A stretch of DNA of 64,000 bases, from contig CM024191.1 of the NCBI GenBank assembly GCA_013433145.1, positions 512,501-576,500 on the forward strand, read 5' to 3'. The position numbers were made by a program, and so were the translations under genes. The DNA comes from Ascaris suum (lineage: Eukaryota; Nematoda; Chromadorea; Rhabditida; Ascarididae). Below the pieces are notes generated by a model. It was given only the letters and a program-made list of their open reading frames with translations. It did no database searches and had not been told where the DNA came from. Of this stretch, positions 1 to 12,905 are shown in pieces (position 1 is the stretch's first letter; every line of letters starts with the position of its first letter).

Positions 1-116
1 TTTTTGCTGTCTATCGTAATAGTACAAAACGAGTCAAATAATCAGAACCGTTTGCATTTTTCGACACGAATTAATCAAGAAAAAATTAATGGGAATAAAA
101 GAAGGTAAATACAAAC

Positions 117-3100
117 CCTTTAAGCTGGTCTACTGTCAAAACAATGTCACTCTCGAATAAGTCGTGAGATACCGGCCGATTTCTGCCGGTTTCCGTTCCA
201 TCATAAATCGGTTCCAAACGGGGCTGAAAATGCGAATTTGCGAAGGTGGAGATTTGTGTTGCTAATGCTGCAAATTTGCTAAAAATAACGATGCAGATTT
301 GCATAATTTGAAGAATAAATAGGCACAGCTCTGATTTCAGTGAAGAGACAACTGTTTCAGATAATGTTTGCACCATAGATAACCCTGGTAGAAGAATAAT
401 GAGGCAAACTGATCTTCAAAATAACCGTTTTGAATCTGCTAATAGTGAGTGGGTGTTCGACGTACGCCAAGAGCAATGTTTCGCTATGATTTTTGATCAA
501 TTAACGCCACGCTTTATTCGTTGATTAGCAGTTGTATGGCTGCTTATGGCTGCATGGATTTTTAGGTGTAATTATCGCTGGCTGTAAACATACTTTGTTG
601 GGATGGGACTGTAAGGCTCTCTTCATGCAACGACCATTAAAAAATAGATGTGAATAAAACTGATGCACTGCGGGCACATCACTCTGAAGTGACGAGGATG
701 TGCTGGATGAAACCCCCAAATCACGCAGCCTTATACGTAGAAACGACTAAAATTCGAAAGTTTTGGTGCTTCATTCGGCATCTTGGCATCACGATATACG
801 CATACACTAACAGAAATAGTATATTTTTTCACCAGGAACCATGTGAAACAACCTTTTCAGCATTTTTAACAACTATTCCTCGGACAGTGTCTCCTCTCTT
901 TCTTAGTTAACGCTGCTGTCATCATTTAGACCTAAAAACGGATGCATTGAATTTGTAGGCAAACAAAACTAGCATTTTGAGATTATGCACTATTAGCTAA
1001 TTTAATAAAAGAAAAAGAACAAAGCGTCTAACAAGAGGTGCATCGTCACTTTCACCAGCAAGTGCATGGAAGAATGCATGCATTAATTTCTGCACAGAGC
1101 CATAATCTTGATCGCGTTGATGATGAACATCTGAGTATCGAGTCACTTCGCCAAGCATCTGAGAAAATTGCATGTCAATGATAATTTAAAAAAAAAAAAA
1201 AATGCATAGAATAGTGCCATTTAGATTAGAACAAATTTTATGGAGAAGAAAATACTCTTCTAAAAGCTTAACCTTTATTACAGTCAATTATTTGTTTAAA
1301 ATCGTAATATATATATGAAAGAGCTTTAAACTATGAACCACTTTTGATGGTATTATTATTATTGTGATGACTTTGCATAAATTATATGTTGAATTCGTCT
1401 CATATTTTAGTTCTATTGTTTCTATTATTCATTCGTTTCTCCCACAATAGATATAGAAAATTCGTGTTGATGAGTTTTCACAACTTCTTTATACAATTTT
1501 TTTTTTCTAATTTTAACTTAATTTTCAATCGCTTTCAAAAGTAAATCTGATTAACTCCTCATTATCTTACAATGATATTTTCTCTCACTCGATTCAAAAT
1601 TATTTCTTATTTATGCCTGCATCATGAAACTGTATCGTAATCTCTTGTAGAGGTTAGTTTCCTTACTCGAAACACTTCTTGGCTGAGCTCGATTCCGTTT
1701 GTTGTAGCTTCGCTCATACGTGGTATATGTGGGGAAACCTCACTTGCGATGAACCTTCAACGAGGTATTCACTCAGTAGTCATTCGATAACTCAAATCCG
1801 CTACTCTCTTTTTGTTTTTCTGTAAGTTTTATTGAAAATGAAAAAGTTACTCGACTAGTCAAAACTATTTAGTTGATTATTGATGATCACTGCAATAGAC
1901 AGCATCAAATAGCAACGAGATGAAGCACAATCACCAAATGAAAGTTTTCACAAATGGCCTATTTAGTTTTAGTGTAGATGAGTGCAGTATGTGAACATTT
2001 AAATGGCATTTTTAATTTTGCATATCATGAGAATTAATTAATAAATGCTGCACAGTGTAATTGTCAGCGCCTAAAGTACTATGAATAGGACACGTTACCT
2101 GTGTTTTGCACTGGGTCGATACTGCTGATAGGAGAGAATCCTTTTATTGTGCTCTGAAAAAGAAACTCGCATTGACCGAAGGGTACAGGATGAGTGATTA
2201 TAGCTGATGAAATTACAATGTGGTTGCTTGCAAGATGTTTGTTTCGTTTGATCATGATACTCCTTAACTATTTCATATTTTTTTCTATCTTTGTTGATGG
2301 GTGAAAAGATAACTGCAATATCGTTTTTGGAAATTCAACTTGCAAATGCAATAAAATCGTTGCTTTTTCTTCGTTTTTCCATAGACATTCTTCCAGTTTG
2401 TTTGAGATTTCGTTAATTCAATTCTACCAGTCAATAAAAAATTTCCTGATAATGTATTCTAGACAATACTAGCATCATTTCAGCTGATATTTTACTGTGA
2501 AATCTCCCACTCTTAGAAAACCTACAACTTGCAGCGATCTTCAGTGGCAAACAACTAAACAATCAAGTCCCAAAACAATATGATGGCACCTGACGGTAAA
2601 AAATTCATCGGAGGTAGAGGCGGCATTTTAGAAGTAATCGTATGAGGCATTTGCGCACCGCTCTGGCTGTCGACATTGGTGGATCGGAATATCGGTGGAT
2701 GAGAAGTACGTTGTGCAGATCTCACTTGCACTGACTGTGGTTGCAGCTGTCGTTGTGATGGAGGCTGCGTACCTAGTGACTAAAGCTTATGACTGAATCC
2801 CGTAGTTGAGCTGACACTTCCACATTATATTCCTCAAATCTTATTCAGCGAATTTTATTGAAAACAGTTACAATTTACTCCCGAACTCACAAATTATTAT
2901 GCACGGTGAAACATTCTTTGGAGCACCTTTTCAATGTCTCAAGGGTAAAAATGCCCTCACTCAGTTGGGAGTGGATCATTCGCCGGATCACTGGGCGAAG
3001 AACAGACAGCAAGGTCACTCCAGCAGAAACGATGACCCCTTCAACTGAGGGCATGGGAAACGACCTCCGCACGCACTTATGTAGGCCTACGAAAGATTTG

Positions 3101-5249
3101 CTTCATGGAATCCTTTACCTGCTTCGCTGCGAGGGTACGGTCTTACAGGCATGCACGAGGGCGCCAGGTTGCCCTCGTCCCCGCAACCACCATGCACCGC
3201 TTAACATAAAAGTACTGGAAATTTTGAGTCGTTGCACCTTAAGACGATGCTATCCTGCAGCAACTTACTGGAAAGACCAACGAAAACATTAGATGTGCTA
3301 CGTTAAAGTGGCTTCCTTCTTTCAAGCTCAAAACAAATAGCTTCAGAAAAATCGAATAGCCCATTTTGCATGTAATAAAGGAGGTGGTTGAAAAGTGATT
3401 ACATGTTAGATTCTCTGACGTTGAGCTTATCTCAAAGAACAGAAGAAATAATAAAGGTATTTTGCACAATTGTTGAGCTTAGATTCTGAAAGAAATAAAG
3501 ATATTATGCATTGTTTGAAGTGAATTGGAGAGTCGATCGCAAACTTTCTCGATGTGAAAGATCGAATAACCTTAGCAATTGGTGCGACTTATTCGACTGC
3601 TGAATGTGCCTTTATCGAAAATCTCACCGATTTCATTGACCGTATTTTTTCGGTTGAAGCTGACTTACTGCAACAATTCGTTGTATTAAAAATCGCTGAT
3701 GTCTAGGGCTATATCGTAGAAGACCTATAAAGACGAGAGGCAAGTAGTTCTCACTTTATTCATATTAAGCTCCAATGCATTTTTGAAACGGTATTTTCCA
3801 TGAAGAAGTAAATATGAATCAGACCGGTTGATTGGCAGAATCGAATATCGGCAGTCCTCCTCCCGTGCTCCGGTAAGTTTTTGATGAATAGCCGCACCGA
3901 GATTGAAATATTCCTGGAATGGAAATGCGCTTCCTGCGTTCTCTCCACCGGTGTTTCCTCCGCCAAAAGGAACGAACTGCGACACCAAAGACTTAAACAG
4001 TGCACTTGAAACTGGACATGAAATAAGTACTTGAAAGTGTATTTATTTAAGAGGAGCCAAAGAAGTTTTCGTCTGTCAAACTGAGATTTCGTTTCCTGCG
4101 ACGGTGCGGCAAATAGGAAGCAAAGTAAATATCAGAATTTTTGACGGCGAAACACTGATTGATTGGATGCAAGGTGGACTGCCGCCAATCGAAAGTCCTC
4201 CTTCGGTTAATGGAAAAGCAGAAGAATAGTGGATGGCAAGAACTGTTGCATATGATCGAAAGAATAAGCGAATGTGAAGAAAGGAGTGGGAAAATAGAAA
4301 GGATGGCAAACATGTTCTTCACCATCAGCTCATCTTTCCAGCTTCGAAGTGATATTCACTGAGCTGTCACCACTTACAAGAAAATGCTCAAACCGGGAAA
4401 TGGCTGCAGTGATGACTGCTGGTAAAGCGTCGAAAGTTCAATTTACGGTTTCTTCGATGAAAAATGCCGACCAATGATGAAATTATTGAAGTCTTTTGCA
4501 GAAGAGAGAAATTATGGCCGGAAATGTCGAAAGCCGAGATTCGGAGAAAACAAAAGTTACTAGGTGCCTCGAGGTCGGGCATCAAACTTCGGCCTTCCTC
4601 CGATTTCGGTGTTCGACGTTCGCCGTGCCAACTCCAACCGATACATTCTGAGCTGAGTAAATTTAAGCAGAATTAATTTCCCATTTTTCTTCTTGAAATG
4701 GAAGCAGCCATAAGGCAGCGATTAGCACTTCTTCCACATCAACTTTAGTTTTACATGAGTTCAGTATAACGAAGCTCATGCATATTTTGAATAATCATTC
4801 TCCTTCAAGATAGGAGATCTTTACAGGCATGAAATTTTGATTTATTAGTGCTCTTTTTCAAGGAGCGATAATTTGCCGGCTTCACTTCTGGCTTACGAAT
4901 CAACCCTGTCATTTTTGCACATGAAAATGTTTTAAAATAACCGGTTTTTCTCTGAGAAGGTTCATCAATTTCTCCTGAAATTTATCATTGCTTTTTTTCG
5001 TTCCTTTCCCGCGTTTCATGCGTTAATGGATTTCAATTTCGAAAAATGAGGTTACGGCCACATGTTTAATCACAAGAAGAGATAATGTGAATATACCTCG
5101 ACCACTGATGCAGCCGGATTACCGCCGCCGCTGATCCCATTGGCTCCAAATGGGGGAGTACCGCCAGTCGTGCCTCCTCCGCTTCGCCCTGCGGTCGTAG
5201 AAATCGCGCTTCCGATGAATGGTGCAACTAGCGAGAAGAAGTCTTGGCA
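117..5249 (-). CDS. Astacin-like metalloprotease, N-terminal pro-region only (partial, 7 exons)
   Basis: Seven exons join in consistent phase on the minus strand: 5249-5097, 3991-3755, 2779-2590, 2153-2099, 1754-1667, 1158-1033 and 223-117. Each has a GT donor and an AG acceptor; the clearest acceptors are at 2154, 1159 and 224. The first two exons are Gly-rich (GGGTTGG, FGGGNTGG) and the third is Pro/Gln-rich. The last reads EPIYDGTETGRNRPVSHDLF followed by ESDIVLT. A phenylalanine-x-x-aspartate segment of this kind just before a catalytic domain is the aspartate switch (FxGD) of astacin (M12A) propeptides, here with Ser in place of Gly. The zinc-binding catalytic exons would lie beyond base 1, so the enzyme assignment is inference. 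The 5' end (signal peptide, start codon) was not found above 5249. The acceptor at 1755 is weak (an in-frame alternative starts at 1742), and the 3755-3991 exon may end earlier. Confidence 0.5.
4035..4229 (+). other. Unassigned coding-like open segment inside an intron of the minus-strand gene
   Basis: A 65-codon stop-free plus-strand frame ends in TAG at 4227-4229. It reads like natural protein (…EISFPATVRQIGSKVNIRIF, then DGETLIDWMQGGLPP) and has no ATG near its start, so it would have to be an internal or terminal exon. A TTTAAG acceptor-like site lies just before 4051. It sits in the 3992-5096 intron of the astacin-like gene, on the opposite strand. Further open frames continue to about 4676 on the plus strand, but I could not link them into one product. 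It could be a nested gene, a pseudogene or chance. Confidence 0.22.
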
Positions 5250-8200
5250 CTGTAACACTTTTGTCGGTCGGCTGTGAACTTTGTTGCTTCTCCGATGTAT
5301 GGAGTGGTTGTTTGGCTAAGATGTGTTTCCGGAGTATATCTGATTTTCTGTAGCATTTAGCCAGAGGAGCGTTAAGTAAACGTCGATGCACTAGTAATAT
5401 GCATATATTTGCCTAAATCTCTAACATGCCTAGGACTGTGTGATAGCGATATGGCTTTGGGCGTTGCTTAATGAGACGTTCGCCATTACAAAAACACTCT
5501 GAAGATTTGGAAAAAACGCAACAACCTACTTATAAAAATTTTGCTGAAAGCTTTTACTCGTGAATCTCAATTTTCAGCACGGATGGTTTCGCTTTTTTTC
5601 CTCCCTCCTCCTTATCTCCACCCCTTCCTCACCCCCCCTTTCCTCTACCAACCCCTCCGTCCTCATCTCCACCCTCACCCTGTACGTGCTATGTCCATAG
5701 TCCCAACAAGCCTTTTTTTGTTCGTTTCATGTTTCAAAATCTCTCTTTCGTGCTAATATTTCTTAAATATGATTGGTTGGAAGAGACTTTATTTATGTCT
5801 CATAGAAATAGGTCATTCTATGTCATAGGTCATAGTGCATTATACACAAAATGTTCATTACGATTCCACAATTATTTTAAGTGATCTAATTTGAATAAAT
5901 TCTTATTTATTTGTTATATATAAGCAGAAATTGTCGATCTAGTCTTTTGAGCAAATAGAATGAAATTTTCGAATAGTCAATAACAAGCTGAAATTTTTGC
6001 GAGATGCCTCAAATTTATAAAAAAATAATCCAATTAGCGATACGTTTCTTAAACGGATAATGAAATCATATCATAAATATGATATAACTGTTTATATGCT
6101 CTAATCGATTTAAATAATCGAATCGTTTAGACGATCGAACGATATCGACTGCTTCAATTGTAAAAATCAACATACGTAAATATTATCGATTAAAATTTTT
6201 TGTGCATATATTCTTCGAAAGAAAATATGATTTTAGCGAATGAATTTTTTTTTTTTTTTTTTTTGCTATTGCGATTTGCCATCAGAGAGATCGTCAAGAG
6301 TGAATATTTCGATTTAATTAGCAACACGCTATTGCATTCGAATTATTCTCGCAATTATTTATGCAAAATCTATTGTCGATAAATGCAAAATAATAAAATT
6401 TATTTTTTTTTTACACTCCTTATGCATAAGAATTCGTCGTTCTTCACTTCAAATTGTGCACACTAAGGATGTATGATATTGATAGATTGATGGATTCATG
6501 TGAATTGTTGCGCAGTAATCCCGGAAAAAGCAATTAATCAGGTTTGTTCTCCATTTCTAGAATATTCAGCCACGATGGCAACTAATTAAAATAATCGCTA
6601 AGCATTTTCTTTGCCTATTTTAGTGGGATAAAAATCTATAGCAAATACAAATGAGATTTCTACTTGTGAAGTAAGGTGAATTCCTTATCGTTATTTATTA
6701 GAAACGTTTCTATTCTTTCCAATGTATATTGCTAAACTCTTCACCTCTTCGGCAAACGAAACGTTCGATGGTGATGTACCACCTAACAATTTTTTTTTCA
6801 TTTCTTTCGCATTTTAGCACATAGAGAATATCGTCTTCGTCGCAATGAAATGCCGACCTTTTCCGAAGCTTCATTTAACTTGAAATCTAATATTTAATGA
6901 CTGATGTCTGGTGTCTGAGCTCAAAGTGGTTTCCGACCGAATCTTTATGTAATCAACGAAGATTGATGAGAAATGCAAAAAGATAATTTAATAAATCTGC
7001 ACTCACATTACTAAGCTGAAGTAAGCACAAGAGTAATAATATTATTCGGTTGATCGACTGTGACAATAATGAGCAAAGAAGAGGATTTGAAATAGTTCTC
7101 ATACTGAAAGAAAAAAATCATACAATATTATAAATCTAAAGAGCGCATCCAATAGGATATATGAGTAGAGAAAACGCAACAGGTGAAATCTGCAACATCT
7201 AAGCAATGCGTCTTCTTTTTTTAATGAAAAAAAAAATAGCAACAGAAATCGAATCGCTCTCATAAGTAACCAATTGTCAATTTCTCGATGGAATTTCCTA
7301 ATTCTTTCATTTAGATGCTTATCAACGCCCTTTAGAAGAACACAAACTCTTTAATTCTCATTATGCAAATAAACCAATTTTGACAACTTATTCATATCTT
7401 TTTCTGTTTTTGTCGCATACCTTTAAAATTCCTCCACTCATTCGTCTATTTTTTAAAAAATGGGGTTTATTTTTGCGGAAATGCTTGGAAGAAATAACAT
7501 TTCTAGCATAGCCTTTCTATGAATACGTCGGCTCTCATAGTGTGAATAGAGTGAGTGCCACTTTATTGAAACAACAAAGAATGTCACGATAATGAGATTC
7601 GGTACACATAATCGGTGCCCAACAACCACTGTACAAGTATGATGGCTGCCGAATAAAATTTGACCTCGGTTAGGTAGATTCCATGTGAGCTGTGCAAACC
7701 TTATGATATTCTAACAGTGCATAACTACCTGATCCAATTAATGTTGGACAATTTAAACGATCTCATCAAAAAAATAATAAGTTTAAGGCTCCAATTCCAG
7801 TGTGAATGAAGCGTTTATATTTGCATATGGGCGTTTAAATAAAACGCGCATATACAAATCTAAAGGTTCATGTTCAATTAATTGTAGTTGGTAATTTTTG
7901 CTTGTGTTATGTTCGGCCACCGTTTGCCATCGTATTCCAACGAATTTCAGGTCACTCTGATGTGAAACGGTTCTTTTTCGATGTAATTTGAGAACAGCTT
8001 TAAAGAGGGCAATTTTTTTTTTGGCCGACTTTGGCATCTTCTTGTTGTTCACTTAGAAATCGCTTCAGTCTTCGCAAATGGCCTTAAACGGAATGTGAGA
8101 TACAATTTGCTGTCCAATATGAGAGAAACTTGTTCTACTTAAAAACGCCGGATGGCTATTAAGATTATATAAAATTGAGTGAAAAGCGAAAGTCTCTTCC

Positions 8201-10764
8201 CGTTCAGGCAGATTCAAAAATCGCTGTATTGCTTTGTTGTGATTTGATGGTACGTTTTGAAATCTGATGATACGCTATCACACCAACGTTGAAGCTTAAA
8301 ATATTACCACACTTCCCGAAAGATATGTCACGAAAAGTAAATTTTTTTCCAGGTTTAACTACTGTCCAGAAAGTTGCCTAAAAAAGATAAATTGCAGCGT
8401 TGAGATAATGATAAGTAATAAACTCTTCAAAGTAAGCGTTATGGGTGAATATAACTATAATAGTTTACAGCAAACATAAGTACATATGTGCAAAATTGAA
8501 TGCCACACCTCTAACGAATTCTTTCACTGGCTGCACTGTAGACTTCCCAAATCTTTAGTCACAAGGCAACACTCGTAAGCTCTGGCAAGTAGCTTGTCTT
8601 CCAACAAATTGTCTAAACCTTCTTCAGGTGTGAAGAGTGAAGTATTCTGAGAATGATGCGGTGTTGAAGTTACATGCTTATGACAAGCTGAGTACAGCCC
8701 ATACAGAGTGAACAAGCACTAACTTTGCTTGATAGTGTTTCAAGGAATCGTCGAAAGCTTACAGGTGCTAATCGGCGAATTGCATACAGATGCGAATAGC
8801 CCGAGCACTTAGGGCTGCATGCACAAAGTGTTATAGGCAAAAACGACGCGAAGAAAAGGCTCTTATACAAAGCACTATGAAGAATACTCAAAAGAAAGTC
8901 CAGTAAATCATTTTTTGCAGATCATCAAGGGACTAAAGTTTCTACGGATCACACTACAGCAGAATGCTGAAAAAATGATTATCACCTGAGTAGAAACACA
9001 TTTCCTCCGAATGGTTTTTTACATAAGTTGAATAACCATAAAGGTAACACAATGAATGAAGCTTATTATTTCAGTAAAACGTGTTAACAGTGAATATCGA
9101 AACACATGAAGAGGCAATGTGAATATCGATGTGTTTAAAGTTGGAGTTGCTGAAATGAATAAGTACCGAAAGGATATGGGATATATGAGCATGATTTGGA
9201 CGCAATATTAAGCGCTTAAAGAGAGCGAAAAAGGTTCCACCAATGCAACGAGGGCTGACTAAGATTTGAGAACTGGATGTTGTGCAAAAACGTTAAAGGC
9301 TTTCATTCTAGTTGTTTGACGTTGTCCATATGTGCGATTGGCTGTCGCCCCGCAGGCAAATCTAGTTTGTAGCTGTGCTTGCCGAATGCAAAAATTCACA
9401 ATCCATGCAGCACTCGTCGCAAATACCCAACAATAAAACTTTGTGTTAATCTGAGGCGATAGCATGAACCTGTATCACATGAACCTACTTTGTCGGGCGC
9501 TTCGACCGCCGCAATCCACCAATCGGTCATAACGAATAGTCGAACATTATAATTTTGAATTCTTATTTAAGGAATCCTAATTTTTTCCAACCTCCATCTA
9601 TCGAGTGTGACATTTGATTCTTGCGACCTTTTCGAATCGGGCTCGCTTCGATCGAATTTCCGAACCTCAACGTCAAACTTTGCTGCAGAAATTCTTTACT
9701 TGCTTGTAGAAAACAGATCCCGCACTTTGTAACTTCAATGAGGTCCCGCTTCGCCTTGAAAGAACTCATATATATTATAATTCGCTCATAAAAATCCAGC
9801 TAACGCAGTCTCCTTGATTCAGGTTAAAACAGGTTAATCGACCGTTCAGTATGTTCAACTGCTAGAGTTTGACGCGCTGCAACGGTCGAGTAATAAATGT
9901 AGCCTCGAGAGTACTTCACGTTCGTGAAACTTCAAAACAGTGCGAACTACACTGTACTAATCACGCAATTGCCATGATTTGCTCGTGAAAAATATATTTA
10001 CATCCGATATGAAGCGAAGTGAATTCTCAACGACGGGGTTTAACTTTCTGGCACATTAGCATAATATGGATAGTTTCCCTACATCAGCATAGTATATTTT
10101 AGTGAATTCTTTGAAGTAGTATAGCTCTTCTGATGGATTTCAACGATCATTAAGCCGTTAAAATCGCAAATTTGGTACAACTCTCTCTTTTCATCGTCAT
10201 TTTTCGGAAGCGAACATTGCTCATCACTCGACTGGTTTTGGTCAATTTGATTCCACCTAATTTCGCATTTGTTGAAAAGTTTGAAAGCGTTTCAGATCTC
10301 ATGAATGCCTAACTTTTGAGTAAAACTATTATAAAGAATATAAGACAGGGGACAGTTTAATGCAAATAAAAGTAATTATTAGCTAATTTTTTCAATTGTA
10401 TTATGTCTTTTGAGTGACTATCGTTTCAGCTGATTCTCATAAGCATTTCGATTTTTTTTTTTTTTTTTGATGTGCAACATTTGAACGCATTTCGCATTTT
10501 GATGAGTCGTTATTAGAGATCGTCTGAGCGAATGACAGTGGGAACAAGTTTGAGGATATCATTTTGAAGCAAGATTTATTGGCGTTTCCAGTAAATTGAT
10601 GAGAAATGAATCAATTTTAGAGCGTAAAGTTTTCAGCAAATATTTTAAGCTTTAAGCTTCTTAGAATTTCGATTCGAAAAATGACGACATTGTGGTTTAC
10701 TGATATTTGATTTTAACTCGACGCATCAACTTGATGCCTTTAATGTTGTGCCTCGATCGTTTCG
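5250..10764. other. Intergenic or far-5' region of the astacin-like gene; AT-rich, no gene assigned
   Basis: AT-rich DNA with many poly-A/T runs (for example 6247-6264) and an almost pure polypyrimidine tract at about 5597-5685. Missing 5' exons of the minus-strand gene may lie here. A minus-strand open frame at 7783-8052 (89 codons, very basic N-terminus with MPKSAKKKIALFKAVLKLHR) and coding-like minus-strand stretches at 8524-8891 are the only notable protein frames. None matches a family I recognise. Confidence 0.5.
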
Positions 10765-12905
10765 CAATAATGCTGGTTTCGGATGACATTCTGGTGTTCG
10801 AGGCCCAGGAAATACTCTGGCAATCTTTATTTAGGCAGTACTCAGATGATCCATGCTCTTATGATTCCCTAACAATCCTATTTCTAGTAATGGTGTTGTT
10901 ATCCTGGTTCAGATGTACCCTAATAATCATGGTTCAGGTGGCATTGTGACAGTTCCATTTCAGGTAATGCTGTGGTGATTTCGGCCAAGGTGGTTCTCTG
11001 ATGGTCCAAGTCGAAGTGATACTGTGGTAACCAGACTTGAGTTTTACCCTGATGACCTTGTTTCAGGCAATCTAGTTCGAGGTGATCTAGTTTGAAGGGA
11101 CACCCTGATAATCCGGATTCAGGTGGTAGCCTAACAACCTGATTCACTTTGCAATTTGATGATCCCATTTGAAGTGATTCTACCATAAGACTGCAGCATG
11201 CTTATAGACTACGTTTGGATGGTACCCTGATATTCTTGGCCGGGATGATATTCTGATAATCTTTTTTCGTTGCACGCTCCGAAAATCTTCACTCAGGTGA
11301 TACTGGCTGTCTTGATTCTGACGACAATGCAGTTATCCTTTTCGGATGATACACTGAACGTCCTGGTTCGAGTCTTACTGTGACTATTCTTCTCTCGGTA
11401 GTCACCGGTAACTTGCACTGAGAATGTACTTTAATGAGCCGTGTTCAGTAAACACTTTGATATTCCTGATTCACTTGATGCTCTGAATACTCCGGTTCAG
11501 GCGGTGTAGGATAATCAAGATTCTGATGATGCCGTGGTAATCCTGATTGAGGTGATAGTACGATAAGCCTTGTTCAGATGATGTTCTAGAACATTCAGAA
11601 GACACTCTGATAATCCAATTTCAAGTGATGTCCTGGTAATCATTGTTTAGTTGTTAGACTAATGGCAATAGGCTGATGGTCACGGTAAGAATATTCAGTT
11701 TCAAATGATACCATATTAATCCTAGTCGAGGTAATTCTTTAATAATCCTAGCTGACGTAATGCTCTGATGATCCATGTTTAGGTGATGATTAGATAAAAA
11801 GATTCAAATGATATCGCGATGAACAAGTTATGGTGACCCACATTCATGTGATACCCTCGGATGATACTCTGGCAGTCTTCATTGGAGTGATACCCTGAAA
11901 ATCTTGGCTAAAATGGTGTTGTGAGATCAAAGTTCATATGTAGCCCTGACTACCCAATTTCAGGTGCTACTTCGAGTATACACACGAGACAACATTCTCT
12001 GATAGAAACTTAGATGATGGTTCGATAATGGTGGTTGAGGTGATACTCTAGTGGCCAACTTTCAGACGATAATTCTAATAGCCTATGTTCAGGTGATACC
12101 CTTATTATTTCCGTTCAGGTGATGCACTGACTCTCCTGGCTCAGTTGAATCTCTAATGGCCGTGTTTAAGGTGATGCTATGATATCCGTCCATCTGGCAA
12201 CACTCCGATAATCCAGTTTTCGATGATCTCCTACCAATCATGGTTCAGGTGACACTTTGGTGATCCATATTTAGCAGACACTTTGATGGCCCCTGTCAAG
12301 TGACATTATGATGACCTAGGTTCAAGTGGTAGTCTGATAGTTCGTGTTTAAGTGTTACTTTTGTGATCCAGGTATGGTATTCGGAGTGTAGATGGTAGTT
12401 TAACAACCCTGCTTCAGTCGACACTTTAATAATCGTGGTTCAGGCGATGCTTTGACAGTCCTTGTTCAGGTGATACTCTGACGATCTAGATTCAAGTGGT
12501 GTTCTGATGGTGCTGCTTCAGTCGATGCTCTGATAATCCTGGTTCTTTTGATAATATGGTGACCTTGGTTGATGCCTAGCTTGGTTACCCGCGTGCAGTA
12601 ACCCAGCTTCAGTAGGAACTTTGATGATTCTTTTTCGGCTGACACCTTGTTAATCGTGGTTGAGGTGATGCTCTGATAACCCCAGTTCGGGCAATCACGC
12701 GATAATCCACTCCAACGTTACCTTAGTAGTCCTGATTGAGATGCTGCACTGGCATTCCTTTTCCAGGTGATGCTGTGATAATCCTCGTTGAAGTTGATGA
12801 CTGATTGATTAATTTCTGAAAATGAGCTCTGATGTCCATGCTTTCGGTGATTTTCTGACAATTCTGGTTCAGGTGATAAACCTGATCCAGGTGACATTTA
12901 TAGGT
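10765..12905. repeat. Degenerate 26-bp minisatellite, about 2.1 kb (roughly 80 units)
   Basis: The block consists of diverged head-to-tail units of about 26 bp approximating TTCAGGTGATGCTCTGATAA plus TCCTGG. Units are easiest to align around 12420-12560, where consecutive copies each run 26 bases. Copies differ by substitutions and small indels, so this is an old array. Edges were judged by eye and are good to some tens of bases. It carries no protein gene; open frames within it are by-products of the repeat. Confidence 0.85.

Noticed and set aside
2858..3292. 144-codon plus-strand frame in an intron of the astacin-like gene
   Set aside because: Overlaps an imperfect inverted repeat (ATGCCCTCA … TGAGGGCAT, about 2950-3055) and minus-strand open frames. 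Composition is odd and no domain or splice context supports it; more likely repeat-derived.
6733..6782. Possible 38-base upstream exon of the astacin-like gene (GGTSPSNVSFAEE)
   Set aside because: Phase and borders fit, but an exon this short cannot be separated from chance without transcripts.
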